NCBI GenBank assembly: GCA_032433765.1
Contig: JAVIAB010000025.1
Span: forward strand, 33,024,115 to 33,088,114
Source of the DNA: Megaustenia siamemsis
Taxonomy: Eukaryota > Mollusca > Gastropoda > Stylommatophora > Ariophantidae
DNA: 64,000 nt
Direction of reading: 5' to 3'
Both the position numbers and the translations under genes were made by a program. The notes under the pieces were generated by a model. It was not told the DNA's origin. It ran no database searches and saw nothing but the letters and a program-made list of their open reading frames with translations. This document shows, piece after piece, positions 34,031 to 44,924 of this stretch (its first letter is position 1; each line of letters begins with the position of its first letter).

Positions 34031-34975
34031 CATCCCACCAAGACCTTACAAGTAATTTTCATCCAAAACCCTACAACTCATTCCCCCACCAAAATCCAGC
34101 AACTAATTTTCACTTAAGTCTGTACAATTCATTTTCACAAAAGTCCGTACAATTCATTTTCATATAAGTTCGTACAACTCATTTCAAATCCTACACATAT
34201 CTCCCCTTTGCCCTCAAGATCCTACTACTCATTTCGTCCTCAAAATTCTACAACTTGTTTTTCCCCCAAGACCTTGCAACTCACTGTTTACACAGAACCT
34301 ACAGCTCATTTCTCTACACAGACCTGCCTGTTCACTTTTGCCAACAAACTAAATCTTTCAACTCAGTTTCATTTATTACACAGACCAATCTCATTGAATA
34401 CACAGATCTTACAACTCAATCTCATTTATCACACAGATGTAACAGCTGAACTTCATTTATCATAAAAACCGTACAAGTCAGTTTTATTATTATATATTAT
34501 TATTTTCCCTTGGAGACTATGTAGATAGATATAGCTCATTCTCCCCTATAGACGGCACAGCTCATTCCCCCCTCTCCCCCCACAGAACCCAAATTAAATT
34601 GTCCCCTTACAGCTCTTTTCCCCCACAAAACCCAAATAAAAATGTCCCCTTATTTTCTCCCACAGAACCCAAATTAAATTGTCCCCTTACAGCTCATATC
34701 CCCCACAGAACCCAAATTAAATTGTCCCCTTACAGCTCTTTTCCCCCACAAAACCCAAATAAAAATGTCCCCTTATTTTCCCCCACAGAACCCAAATTAA
34801 ATTGTCCCCTTACAGCTCTTTTCCCCCACAAAACCCAAATAAAAATGTCCCCTTATTTTCCCCCACAAAACCCAAATACAATGTTTTCCTTACATTTCAT
34901 TTTCCCCCACAGAACTCAAATAAAATGTTCCCTTTCCATCTCATTTTCCCTTCTGAACCTACTTTTAACAATCCA
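34030..34975. repeat. Degenerate tandem repeats, ~45 bp then ~80 bp
   Basis: 34030-34500 repeats TACAACTCATTT-like segments with much divergence. 34575-34960 is a clearer ~80-bp dimer alternating CCCAAATTAAATTGTCCCCT and CCCAAATAAAAATGTCCCCT. Open frames here follow the period. Confidence 0.75.
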
Positions 34976-35074
34976 ACATCTCATATTTTACACTCATGTT
35001 TTGCTCCTAGAATTGTTATGATCCATGTTTTTATATTACTCCTACCTTGTGATATGCTTATGATATAATAATAA

Positions 35075-36175
35075 AGTATTGTCACTTTGAGATGAATATT
35101 GAGGTGAAAGATCTGGGGTTGTCACTTCTAGATGAATGTAGTGTTAAAAGAGCTGGGGTTGTCACTTCTAGATGAATATAGTGTTGAAAGATCTGGGGTT
35201 GTCACTTTGATGATGTACGCTGTGTTGAAAGATCTGGGGTTGTCACTTTGGGGACATTGGCTGTGTTGAAAGATCTCGAGTTGTCACTTTGAGGACATCG
35301 ACTGTGTTGAAAGATCTGGGGTTGTCACTTTGATGATGTACTCTGTGTTGAAAGATCTGGGGATGCCACTTTGAGGACATATGCTGTGTTGAAAGATCTG
35401 GAGTTGTCACTTTGAGGACGCATGCTGTGTTGAAAGATCTGGGGTTGTCACTTTGATGACGTGTGCTGTGTTGAAAGATCTGGGGTTGTCACTTTGATGA
35501 CGTACGCTGTGTTGAAAGATCTGGGGTTGTCACTTTGAGAACGCATGCTGTGTTGAAAGATCTGGGGTTGTCACTTTGATGACGTGTGCTGTGTTGAAAG
35601 ATCTGGGGTTGTCACTTTGATGACATACGCTGTGTTGAAAGATCTGGGGTTCTCACTTTGATGACACACGTTGTGTTGAAAGATCTGGGTTGTCACTTTG
35701 AGGACATCTGCTGTGTTGAAAGATCTGGGGTTTTCACTTTGATGATGTACGCTGTGTTGAAAGATCTGGGGTTGTCACTTTGATGATGCACGCTGTTTTG
35801 AAAGATCTGGGCTTGTCACTTTGATAACATACGCTGTGTTGAAAGAACTAGGCTTGTCAAGTTGATGATGCACGCTGTGTTGAAAGATCTGGGGTTGTCA
35901 CTTTGATGATGCACGCTGTGTTGAAAGATCTGGGTTGTCACTTTGATGACGTACACTGTGTTGAAAGATCTGGGGTTGTCACAACGCACGCTGTGTTGAA
36001 AGATCTGGGGTTGTCACTTTGATGACGTACGCTGTGTTGAAAGATCTGGTGTTGTCACTTTGATGACGTATGCTGTGTTGAAAGATCTGTGGTTGTCACT
36101 TTGATGACGTACACTGTGTTGAAAGATCTGGGGTTGTCACTTTGATGACGTACGCTGTGTTGAAAGATCTGGTTC
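35075..36175. repeat. 41-bp minisatellite, about 27 copies
   Basis: Unit GTGTTGAAAGATCTGGGGTT plus GTCACTTTGATGACGTACGCT, with variants GAGGACATCTGCT, GATGATGCACGCT and GATGACGTGTGCT interspersed. Confidence 0.95.
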
Positions 36176-36764
36176 TTTCTTGTTATTCAATGTGCGAAGA
36201 TTTATTCTTAAACAGGATCAAGGAAGCCTGTGGGCTGGCTGGCTGGCTGGCTGGCCTTAACAATCAAACTTACATTGTTCAATACAACTGTACCTTAATC
36301 TATCTTGTTGTAAGGATCAAAAACATGTACAACACTGATCGAGGATACAAGAAGACTGCAGATATTGAACATACTTGCTTAGGGATGATGTGTGGTCAGA
36401 AAACCTCTAGAAATGATAAACCATAGCACCAGCTTTTAACAGTCCAATAAACCCATGAGTCTTAAAGAAGGCAAGACAATCCTGAAACAAGATGGGGAAA
36501 CAGAAAGGAGAGAGTTATTTAAACGAACTGAGCACACATAAGCAGACCAAGATCTTCATACTCAGAGAACGGGTCACCGTGGCCTGGCCTCAGAGCACAC
36601 CTAAACAAGATTCTCGAAGCGTATGCAGACTGATTGTTCCAATAAGGTGTTGATACATCTGCTTTTCCTACTAAGAATTCCGGATCGATCTGACTCCCTG
36701 TTCCACATCTAGACTCCCCAGTCTCTCAACCTTTCTCCCACCAATCCCCTTACTCGATAACGGT
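36176..36764. other. Unique spacer
   Basis: Contains a (GGCT)n run near 36230. The plus strand is open at 36142-36426 but starts in the minisatellite and has no domain. Confidence 0.4.
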
Positions 36765-36870
36765 CAAATGAAAATTGCATTTACTGTAACTTAGTGCTGC
36801 CCTGTGTGACTAGCGGAGGAGAAAAGAAAGGTTGTTGTTTTGAAGAGGGTCCCTTTTCATAATATAAACA
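36765..36870 (+). repeat. Dispersed repeat family H
   Basis: AAATGAAAATTGCATTTACT, then GTAACTTAGTG and CTTTTCATAA; matches 45747-45855. Nature unknown. Confidence 0.6.
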
Positions 36871-36892
36871 CAGAATAACTGGAATTTTGGTG

Positions 36893-37765
36893 TGTTCTCT
36901 CACTCTCTCTCTCTCTCTCTCTTGATCTCTCTCTCCCTCCCTCCCTCTCTCTGTCTCTCTCCCTCCCTCTCTCTCTGTCTCTCCCTCCCTCTCTCTCCGT
37001 CTCTCCCTCCCTCCCTCTCTCTGTCTCTCTCCCTCCCTCTCTCTCTGTCTCTCCCTCCCTCTCTCTCCGTCTCTCCCTCCCTCTCTCTCTCCCTCCCTCT
37101 CTCTCCCTCCTCTCTCTCTCTTCTGCCTCTCTCTCGCTCCCCCTCCCTCCCTCTCTCTCTCTCATTCCCTCTCTCTCTCCCTCCCTCCCTCCCTCTGTCT
37201 CCGTCTCTCTCTGTCCCTCCCTCCCTCTCTCTCCCTCCCTACCTCCCTCTCTCTCCCTCCCTCCCTCCCTCCCTCTGTCTCCGTCTCTCTCTCCCTCTCT
37301 CCGTCCGTCCCTCCCTCTCTATCTCCCTCTCTCTCCCTCCCTACCTCCCTCCCTCCCTCCCTCTGTCTCCGTCTCTCTCTCTCCCTCTCTCCGTCCGTCC
37401 GTCCCTCCCTACCTCCCTCTCTATCTCCCTCTCTCTCCCTCCCTCTCTCTCCCTCCCTACCTCCCTCCCTCCCTCCCTCTGTCTCCGTCTCTCTCTCTCC
37501 CTCTCTCCGTCCGTCCGTCCCTCCCTACCTCCCTCTCTCTCCCTCTCTCTCCCTCTCCTTCCCTCTCTCTCTCCCTCTCTCTCCCTCTCTCCGTCCGTCC
37601 CTCCCTCTCTATCTCCCTCTCTCTCCCTCCCTACCTCCCTCCCTCCCTCCCTCTGTCTCCGTCTCTCTCTCTCCCTCTCTCCGTCCGTCCCTCCCTCCCT
37701 ACCTCCCTCTCTTTCCCTCTCTCTCCCTCTCCTTCCCTCTCTCTCTCCCTCTTCTGCCTCTTAGT
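36893..37765. repeat. Polypyrimidine tract (CTCTCCCTCC)n, ~870 bp
   Basis: Almost pure C/T on the plus strand, with a few G (GTCTCCGTC, CCGTCCGTCC) and A. A larger unit of roughly 100-130 bp carrying CTCTGTCTCCGTCTCTCTCT and CCGTCCGTCC recurs from about 37185. The long SLSLPPS-type frame is an artefact. Confidence 0.95.
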
Positions 37766-37939
37766 ACTACTGATTGAGGGTGATTGTTCATTTTTTGTCT
37801 TTGCTAGATCCGCCTCACGTGTACCACTTTCATGCTTCAAGAGAAGGAAAGGGGGTGGGGTGAATAATGAAGGAATAGGAGGATGGGAGTTAGAAATGAA
37901 GGAAAAGAGATGCGAGAATGGGCGCTATAAAAGAGAAGC
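37766..37939. other. Unique spacer
   Basis: Nothing recognised. Confidence 0.35.
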
Positions 37940-38400
37940 AGCAAGATGATCTCTTGGGTAGTAAGATCTGATGTCTGGTCATCTTAGGTAACTGCAATAA
38001 ATAGGTGATCTCGTGTGCATTCGCGCACGTTAAAGAACCCTTGTCAATTAAAATCGGGAAGTAAAAAAAGTAAAATACCCCCGTCACGCCAAGTGGCGTA
38101 TAGTGAAATATGGTGTTAGTGACCCTATATTTTACAGACCTTCAGCACATGATTTTTGGGGTAATGTGGTCGGTATTACGACCGTGCTGCTTTACTTTCC
38201 CAGAAAAAGATTCGGTACCCATTTAAGGCTGGGTGAACCTGGAAGCCGTCGGTTGGGATCGAACCCTAGCCCTTGTCCGTGGTAATCCAGTTCACTAACC
38301 ACTGAGCTATCGCGGCTCCCAAAATCGGGAAGAGTAGGTCATAACTTTGGCCGCTGTCCGGGCAAAACTTTGTCAACAAAATAAAATAAAATAAATACAA
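37940..38400 (+). repeat. Dispersed repeat holding a single 31-bp-type unit, split by SINE-1
   Basis: CTTGGGTAGTAAGATCTGAT is one unit of the 31-bp array at 16205. It is followed by GGTGATCTCGTGTGCATTCG and CGTTAAAGAACCC, as at 17912-17960. After the SINE the element resumes with GAGTAGGTCATAACTTTGGC. Confidence 0.7.
38062..38320 (-). mobile_element. SINE-1, full-length, 12-bp TSD
   Basis: 259 bp. The minus strand starts GGGAGCCGCGATAGCTCAGT, with A box TAGCTCAGTGGTTAG and B box GGGTTCGATCCC, body GGGTACCGAATCTTTTTCTG, and a TTTAC/poly-T end. Exact TSD AAAATCGGGAAG at 38050-38061 and 38321-38332. Confidence 0.95.
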
Positions 38401-38481
38401 GAAAAAACCCTAACCCACATGTGGATCCCAGACTGTGCTACAGAGTTCGTGCACGTGGGTCAGGGATTTTCTTGCATTTTT

Positions 38482-38556
38482 TTTTCGGAGGGATCGGAAC
38501 ACCTATGGGTTCGTGCGGAGTGCAGTGATGATGATCCTGACAAAAACATTACACAC
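38482..38556 (+). mobile_element. LINE family I, 3'-terminal fragment
   Basis: Encodes EGSEHLWVRAECSDDDPDKN, equal to the last residues of the family I copy at 46268. Truncated to about 75 bp. Confidence 0.65.
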
Positions 38557-38607
38557 AAGGATAACAGGAAGAAATTGGAGCTGGTTTTTCCAACATATCT
38601 CCTCCCC

Positions 38608-38795
38608 ATGAGTCCATGCCTCTACGTCGGATGAAAGAGATGGGAGTAAAGATGGGTACAGACAGAAACGGGAGGCTTTGTAGGCGCATGAGAAGACTTA
38701 TCAACCAACACAGAGCTGAAGTCATCTTTTGTTGGCCTCTGTGAGACTTGCTGAAATAGGGACCTGAGGACCTATGGATATGTTCAGAGTGCAAT
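38608..38795 (+). mobile_element. LINE family I, 3' fragment that runs into a tandem array
   Basis: RRMKEMGVKMGTDRNGRLCR, RMRRLINQHRAEV, then a stop and frameshift and LWICSECNDDNPHT. It matches 46490-46675. The terminal CAATGATGATAACCCACAC continues as the tandem array that follows. Confidence 0.8.
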
Positions 38796-39375
38796 GATGA
38801 TAACCCACACACAACTCAATGATGATAACCCACACAAAACTCAATGATGATAACCCACACATAACTTAATGATGATAACCCACACATAACTTAATGATGA
38901 TAACCCACACAAAACTTAATGATAACCCACACAAAACTTAATGATGATAACCCACACAAAACTTAATGATGATAACCCACACAAAACTTAATGATGATAA
39001 TCCACACAAAACTCAATGATGATAACCCACACACATTACTTAATGATGATAACCCACAAAAAACCTCAATGATGATAACCCACAAAAAACTCAGTGATGA
39101 TAACCCACAAAAAACTCAATTATAATAAACCATAAATAACTCAATAATGATAACCCACACATAACTCAATAATGATAACCCACAAATAACTCAATTATAA
39201 TAAACCGTAAATAACTCAATAATGATAACCCACACATAACTCAATAATGATAACCCACAAATAACTCAATTATAATAAACCGTAAATAACTCAATAATGA
39301 TAACCCACACATAACTCAATGATGATAATCCACAAATAACTCAATGATGATAACCCACAATGAACTCAATAACTC
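38790..39375. repeat. ~25-bp minisatellite from the LINE I terminus, about 23 copies
   Basis: Units are CAATGATGATAACCCACACA plus a AAACTT or TAACT end. The single-copy terminus of LINE I at 46659-46687 is the same sequence (CAATGATGATGACCCGCAAA, TAACTCAATA). Variants (AATTATAATAAACC) form a sub-block at 39115-39290. Confidence 0.92.
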
Positions 39376-39811
39376 TTCCCAATGTTTGGCCTACAAGCTC
39401 ACTTCCATCCTTTCATAACATTGCTTTAAGTCCTCGCAATGTGAAAAAGTAATCATAAAAATTGTATTAATTAAGCAGCTAAACTGATAGAAAAACAAGA
39501 CAATTAATGCTATTCGTCAAAAACAATACAAGCAATAAAGACAGTTACATGAAAGAAATATAATGCTTTAAGATATAGTGAGGGAAGCGCACAGTCGGAA
39601 GAAATTTTAAAATCTTTATATAACCGTGTTTTGTTGTTGTTGTTGTTTTTTTTTTTTGGGGGGGGGGTGTATTTTTAAAATCTTGTTTCTGGCGAAGGGA
39701 TGTTGCTGAAACGTTATATCTTTTGTCTTTTTTTTCCCTGTTAGCTTAGCTGCTTAAAACATTTTTAATGCTCAATTTATTTTATCCAGCTTTACAAACA
39801 ATGTTTTATGT
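39376..39811. other. AT-rich spacer
   Basis: (GTT)n, poly-T and poly-G near 39630-39670. No gene recognised. Confidence 0.4.
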
Positions 39812-40147
39812 TTGGAAACACTTTCCAAACGTTCCAATCTGTTTCTTGCCATTCTTTTAAGATCATTCATGTCTTCACCATCAGCTTCATCTCTGTTTCC
39901 ATCTGTCTTCTCCGTGAATATTTTGGTCTTCCTCTTTGTCTTTTTCATTGGGGGGTTTCTAAAAAAGGGCCTGTCATGTAATACTCTCAGTTAGCTTTCA
40001 GCAATGTGTATTCTATATATCGCCTTCGTCTTCGCTGTATCTCATTATCCTGTGGTATTTGACTGGTACTTTTCCGTAATTCTATGTTAGTGATTTTTTC
40101 CTGCCATTTCCATCCTTTTATTTCGACACAAACATCCATTAATGAAG
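39812..40147 (-). mobile_element. LINE family W, 3' fragment
   Basis: Reverse complement of the TFINGCLRRIKGW to WKVF segment of family W, with frameshifts. Its 3' end is lost near the AAAGTGTTTCC position. Confidence 0.8.
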
Positions 40148-40679
40148 GAGGTTAGGACTCGAATGACTAAAAATGTACAAATCTTTTTCAAGATTGGCAG
40201 GACTCGAGGATTCACATGCCCCATCCTTACTTTAAATTTACTTTATCTATTTCGATCCAGATGACTTATATAGGCGAGAGCGGACGTCGTCTGGGTCATA
40301 GATTTTGTGAGCAACAATCGTGATGTTGAGCAGAAGACTGGCATTACGGCGCCATCTCATTTCAATTGCCAAGGCCATAATGGTAAACTCGACATGCAAG
40401 TCGCTGGCTTTGCCTCGTGTCACTCCAGTAATCGTAGCCGGCTCACACTTTAGAATCGTCTCATAGTCCAGTTGGGTTCGCTGTCCCCACAAGGCATGAA
40501 CATATCGCTCATATATTTCTGTGTATATCCTTATATATTTTTTTTGTCGTTGCTTGTTGTTCCAGCTGAAGGCCTACTTGACCGAAACGCCGATCTACTG
40601 TTGTTTTGTTTCTCACCTACGTAAAATTGTTACTGTTCCACTTTTTCATTTATTTTTACAATTTTCATTCCATTTCGAT
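40148..40679. other. Spacer with an unrecognised open frame
   Basis: The minus strand is open at 40492-40247 for 81 codons (including ALAIEMRWRRNASLLLN). It is GC-richer than its surroundings, and the minus strand has a TATA-like CTATATAAG at about 40268-40276 within its end. I recognise no family; it may be a piece of an unidentified element. Confidence 0.3.
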
Positions 40680-40830
40680 TCAGAGGGTAAAATAAAAAGA
40701 GGCGGACCTAGAGTAAAAGGAACACTGAGACGAGAGGCAACAACAACCGGCATCAGCTCCTCGCCGAGATTGAGCAACTCGCCCAGAACAGAGTCGTGTG
40801 GCGAAATAAGCCTACAATGCGAGCCCTCTG
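40680..40830 (+). mobile_element. LINE family R fragment
   Basis: GAGGGTAAAATAAAAAGAGG and CATCAGCTCCTCGCCGAGAT match the GKRGRPR to SS-E segment of the R copies at 22050 and 14030. Broken frames. Confidence 0.6.
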
Positions 40831-40884
40831 TAATTTCTGACTTCATCTTCTTTTTCTTAATCCTCTGTACTTCGGTCGGAGCAT

Positions 40885-41222
40885 AGGGCACTCTCAAGAT
40901 ATCTCCACCCAGCATAGGTCACTCTCAAGAGATCTCCACCCATCATAGGGCACTATCAAGAGATCTGCACCCATCATAGGTCACTCTCCAGATATCTCCA
41001 GATATCTCCACCCATCATAGGGCACTCTCAAGAGATCTCCACCCATCATAGGTCACTCTCCAGATATCTCCACCCATCATAGGGCACTCTCAAGAGATCT
41101 CCACCCATCATAGGTCACTCTCCAGATATCTCCACCCATCATAGGGCACTCTCAAGAGATCTCTACCCATCATAGGTCACTCTCCAGATATCTCCACCCA
41201 TCATAGGATACTCAAGAGATCT
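40885..41222. repeat. 30-bp minisatellite with a ~62-bp dimer
   Basis: Alternating units ACTCTCAAGAGATCTCCACC and ACTCTCCAGATATCTCCACC, each with CATCATAGG, make a two-unit higher-order repeat, most regular from 41010 to 41200. Confidence 0.93.
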
Positions 41223-41297
41223 CCGCCAAATTCGGTCTAGAGCAAGCACGGACAACTTTCTCCACGACCTGCCAGCCTATTTCATTTCATCAGATAT

Positions 41298-41561
41298 AAA
41301 AAAAAAAAAAGTAAAGTACCCCCGTCACGCCAAGTGGCGTATAGGGAATATGGTGTTAGTGACCATACATTTTACAGACCTTCGGCATTTGATTTTTTTA
41401 GGTAATGTGGTCGGTTTTACGCCAATGCTGCTTTCCTTTCCCAGAAAAAAAACCCGGTACCCATTAAAGGCTGGGTGAACCAGAAGCCGTCATTTGGGAT
41501 CGAACCCTACCTCTTGTTCTTTGTAGTCCAGTTCACTAACCACTGAGCTATCGCAGCTCCC
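41298..41561 (-). mobile_element. SINE-1, full-length, 12-bp TSD
   Basis: 264 bp; same head and body as the other copies (minus-strand A box TAGCTCAGTGGTTAG, B box GGGTTCGATCCC). Exact TSD TTCATCAGATAT at 41286-41297 and 41562-41573. Confidence 0.95.
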
Positions 41562-41744
41562 TTCATCAGATATTGTTCGTCGCAAATGTCCCAAATGGTC
41601 TGTCTCTCCTTCGTCTGTCAGGTAGTGCCCATGTTAATGCTAGGTGCGGATACTTGGTTCATTCATTTCATAGAAAGTTGCCTAGCCATTTCCAACATCT
41701 TCTTTTCACTTCTTGATTCATGTTGTTCTGATCTTCTGGCAATT

Positions 41745-42435
41745 ATGGTTAGGGTTATGGAAGGCCCTGGTATCTATCTATCTATCTATTGTCCTTTCGA
41801 GCCGAAGATGGCACATAGGGCAGAACCACAATCTCAAAAACAGAAACCTTGCGTGCCAAAATGGCACATATTTGAGAGATCACTGCTTCTAAAATCTATA
41901 GTTCTGTTTCCATAACAATGCTTTTTACAATGACAGCTTGTCAAGCCATTGATCAGTCTCCTTAGTCGCCTCTTATGACATGCCTGGAAGGTCACAGTGT
42001 CACTATTCTTTACTTCCCACATAATGAGGCCCCGGTAATACACCTGGTATCACTGCAAACGAATTAAAATCCATAATTGCTCAACCGCCCGTGCCAGTGG
42101 AATCATCCGAATTAATATCTTATCTCCAAAACAAAGAAAAGTAGCCGCAGACCCCATCATAGCAGTCTCAGCATACGCCATAAAGACAACCGCACATAAA
42201 GGGAACACAACCATCTCGTCCCCGTTATACGATATCATAATTCATTGTAAACTCTCAGAATATCGAAACACAATCCGGATGAAGCATACCGCTCACGGTG
42301 TGCACAGAGCACTGAACTCGGTATCTCTGGCAGCAAGCCGGAGTTTCAATATGAGGAAAATGCAACAAGGAACACTTTTCAGAATATGCCTCAATGGTTC
42401 ATGCCGCCTATCCGCCATATTGACCGGTATTCTAA
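41745..42435 (+). repeat. Family A, longest copy, split by element J
   Basis: GGTTATGGAAGGCCCTGGTATC, shared in part with 23245-23270, is interrupted at 41774 and resumes at 42043 with CCTGGTATCACTGCAAACGA. It runs through CCGCCCGTGCCAGTGG and ACGGTGTGCACAGAGCACTG to CCGCCTATCCGCCATATTGA. It encodes no long frame. Confidence 0.8.
41775..42042. mobile_element. Element J inserted in family A, 9-bp TSD
   Basis: 268 bp. It begins (TATC)3 TATTGTCCTTTCGAGCC, the reverse complement of the family K/R LINE terminus, and ends TCTTTACTTCCCACATAATG, GGCCCCGGTAATACA. Exact TSD CCTGGTATC at 41766-41774 and 42043-42051. No open frame. A SINE that shares the LINE K/R tail is the likeliest reading. A related CTATTCTTTACTTCCC block occurs at 51730-51870. 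Confidence 0.75.
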
Positions 42436-42461
42436 TTAACGCTGGCTATTAGCTTATGCAA

Positions 42462-43118
42462 AGAAGTAATGGTAACAACAAAGAAAAAGACATCACCTCA
42501 GTGCAACATAAAGACAAGTGAAGCAATATTAAAACAGGTAAATGAATTTAAATATTTGGGAACTTTGTTAACCTCAGACGGAAAATGTACAAAAGAGGTG
42601 AGATGCAGAATGGCTCAGGTAAAAACAGCTTTCCAAAAAATGAGGAAGATACTATGCAATCCATTTTTGACAATAGAAACAAGAAAAAGAGTTCTTAAAT
42701 GTTATATAGAGCCAATCTTAACATATGGATGTGTATCATGGACAATAGGACAACAGACAAGAAAATCACTGGAGTCTGTAGAAATGTGGTTATACAGAAG
42801 AATGTTGAGAATACCATGGACAGTTAAGAAGAGTAATGAAAACATTCTGAAAGAGGCCAAAGCAAAAAGAGAGCTAATTTCCAATATTAGGAAGAAACAA
42901 TCATCATTTTTTGGCCATGTAATCAGATAAGAACAACTGGAATATATTATAACAACTGGGAAAATTGAGGGAAGACGAGATAGAGGGGAGCAAAGAGAAA
43001 AGATACCAGACAGCTTAAGAGAATATCTTGGCAGAAGGTCAACAACAGAAATGATAAATAACTGTCGAGATCGAAAGTTGTGGAGAGACATGATCACCTA
43101 CGCCGGCAGGCGATGATG
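42462..43118 (+). mobile_element. LINE family F, 657 bp, 13-bp TSD
   Basis: Open from 42469 to 42930: KTSEAILKQVNEFKYLGTLL, CTKEVRCRMAQVKTAFQKMR, RRMLRIPWTVKKSNENILKE and SNIRKKQSSFFGHVIR, then a stop where other copies read RE. The remainder is readable to LWRDMITYAGR with a GATGAT end. Exact TSD ATTAGCTTATGCA at 42449-42461 and 43119-43131. Confidence 0.93.
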
Positions 43119-43131
43119 ATTAGCTTATGCA

Positions 43132-43518
43132 TCCATTCTAACATATAGGGTCTACTACTACCCTGTACCTCGGTCTTATTCATATGTATGAAGAAGGACC
43201 TGCCTAAATTGTGTGTTTATATGGTCCCTTTTTAAAGCATATTTAACAGGCCCCAATCTCAGCTTACAGAGCTCTGAACTGTTTGCAGTGCTCTTCAAAC
43301 TCGACACTGCCGTGAATGTAAACCATAGAAAACTATCTAGCTATGTTAATATTTAATTTATGGGTGGGACTTTCTGACCTTTGTACTTATTTGTATAATT
43401 TATATTCTCTTCGTGCGTTATTTCACTGTCAGGTACCAAATGGAGTCACGGGCGTAGACTAAAACAGCAGAAAAGGTGTATGAGGGGTGTATTGGTTGGT
43501 TTTTTAAAAAAAACCCAC
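43132..43518. other. Unique spacer
   Basis: Nothing recognised. Confidence 0.35.
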
Positions 43519-43522
43519 GATG

Positions 43523-44205
43523 GTGGGCTCAGGTAGCCTAGTTGGAAAAGCCACCCGATTGGGCCACCGACGTTCGGACAACCCGTGTTCGATTCCCGCT
43601 GGGAGCAGTGTGAGTTGTACTCGTGGTTAGAAAAAAAATACCCCCGCGGTTGACCCAGCCGCTGGCAGAAATAGGTACCAGGGTATAGTACTCTGGGAAG
43701 GTGAGGAATGCCGCCTCCCATCGTGAGTTTTGATGCTTGAAGCGACACTATCCAGAAGTCTTCGAACACTTCTGTATAGGTGGCCACGCACATATGAGTG
43801 AAGCACTATCCAAGACCGGCTTGTTGCAGGAGCTACTGAGTTAAGTGCTCTGTGCGCACCGTGAGCTGTGTGATCCATTTTGATCATATTTCGACATCCA
43901 TTTGTTCACGATGAATGATGATACCGTATGACAAGGAACAGTTGGCTGTGTTTACTGTCTGCGCAGTTTCGCCTTATGTCTTTTGGCGTGTGCTGGGACT
44001 GCTATGATGGATAGCTGGGACTGCTACAGCTACGTTTCTTTGTTTGGGAGATGAGTTAGTAATTTGGATGATTCCACTGGCACGGGCGGTTGAGCAATTA
44101 TGGATTTTAATTCTAATGCAGTGATACCGGGGCCTACTATAACCATATGGGCAAAAACTCGTGTGCTATGACGTTGATTGAAGTCGCGTACTTTACCTTG
44201 ACCTT
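43523..44205 (+). mobile_element. SINE-4, split by family A
   Basis: Head GGTAGCCTAGTTGG (A-box-like) and GTGTTCGATTCCCGCTGGG (B box), body to GCACATATGAG at about 43798. It resumes at about 44138 with CATATGGGCAAAAACTCGTG and ends near GACCTTACCCC. Compare the uninterrupted 15007-15315. Confidence 0.85.
43803..44135 (-). repeat. Family A inserted in SINE-4
   Basis: Reverse-complement copy: CTTGTTGCAGGAGCTACTGA, TAAGTGCTCTGTGCGCACCG, through CACGGGCGGTTGAGCAATTA, to GTGATACCGGGGCC. CATATG is present at both junctions, a possible short TSD. Confidence 0.75.
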
Positions 44206-44352
44206 ACCCCATGATTTATTTGTTGAGCAGATGGACTTCAAGTCCTGGTCGGTTTTCGTTTTATTTTTCCTGGGAGAAGTTGGGGACGGTGGAAAAAGGC
44301 ATCGTAGAATCTATTATCTCACAGTAGCTGAGCTGGGCTGCGCTGCTGATAT

Positions 44353-44721
44353 CATTATCATCATCTTCATCAAGTACCGGACCTGCTGGCGTAGGCGATA
44401 ATGTCTCACCTTAACTTTCGATCTCAAGAGTTATTTATCATTTCTGTTGTTGACCTTCTGCTAAGCCATTCTCAGCTGTCTGATATATTTTCTCTATGCT
44501 TCCCTCTATCTCTTCGTCCCTCAATTTTCCCAGTTGTTACAATGTATTCCAGTTGTTGTCTTCTCATTACATGACCAAAAATGATGATTGTTGCTTCCTA
44601 ATATTGGAAATTAGCTCTCTTTTTTGCTTTGACCTCTTTCGGAACATTTTCATTACTCTTCTTAGCTGTCCATGGTATTCTCAACATTCTTCTGTAAAAC
44701 CACATTTCTACATACTCCAGT
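44353..44721 (-). mobile_element. LINE family F, 3' fragment, 11-bp TSD
   Basis: Minus-strand family F tail with frameshifts, truncated near EYVEMWFYRRMLRIPWTA. Exact TSD GCTGCTGATAT at 44342-44352 and 44722-44732. Confidence 0.92.
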
Positions 44722-44924
44722 GCTGCTGATATGTCCAGCCAATAAGAAATGAGATTATGCATGAAAGTGTGTGGTTTCAGACAGAAAACAGACGGACACA
44801 CGTATACACAGATGTATAGGCAGGCAGATGGACGGATGGGTAAACAGACAGACGGATGGACGGACGGGCGGGTCGGTGGGTGGGTGAGTGAGTGGGTATA
44901 CAGTAAAAGCAGTAGTAATAAATT

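Noticed and set aside
36892..37764. 290-codon Ser/Leu/Pro frame
   Set aside because: Translation of a polypyrimidine tract.
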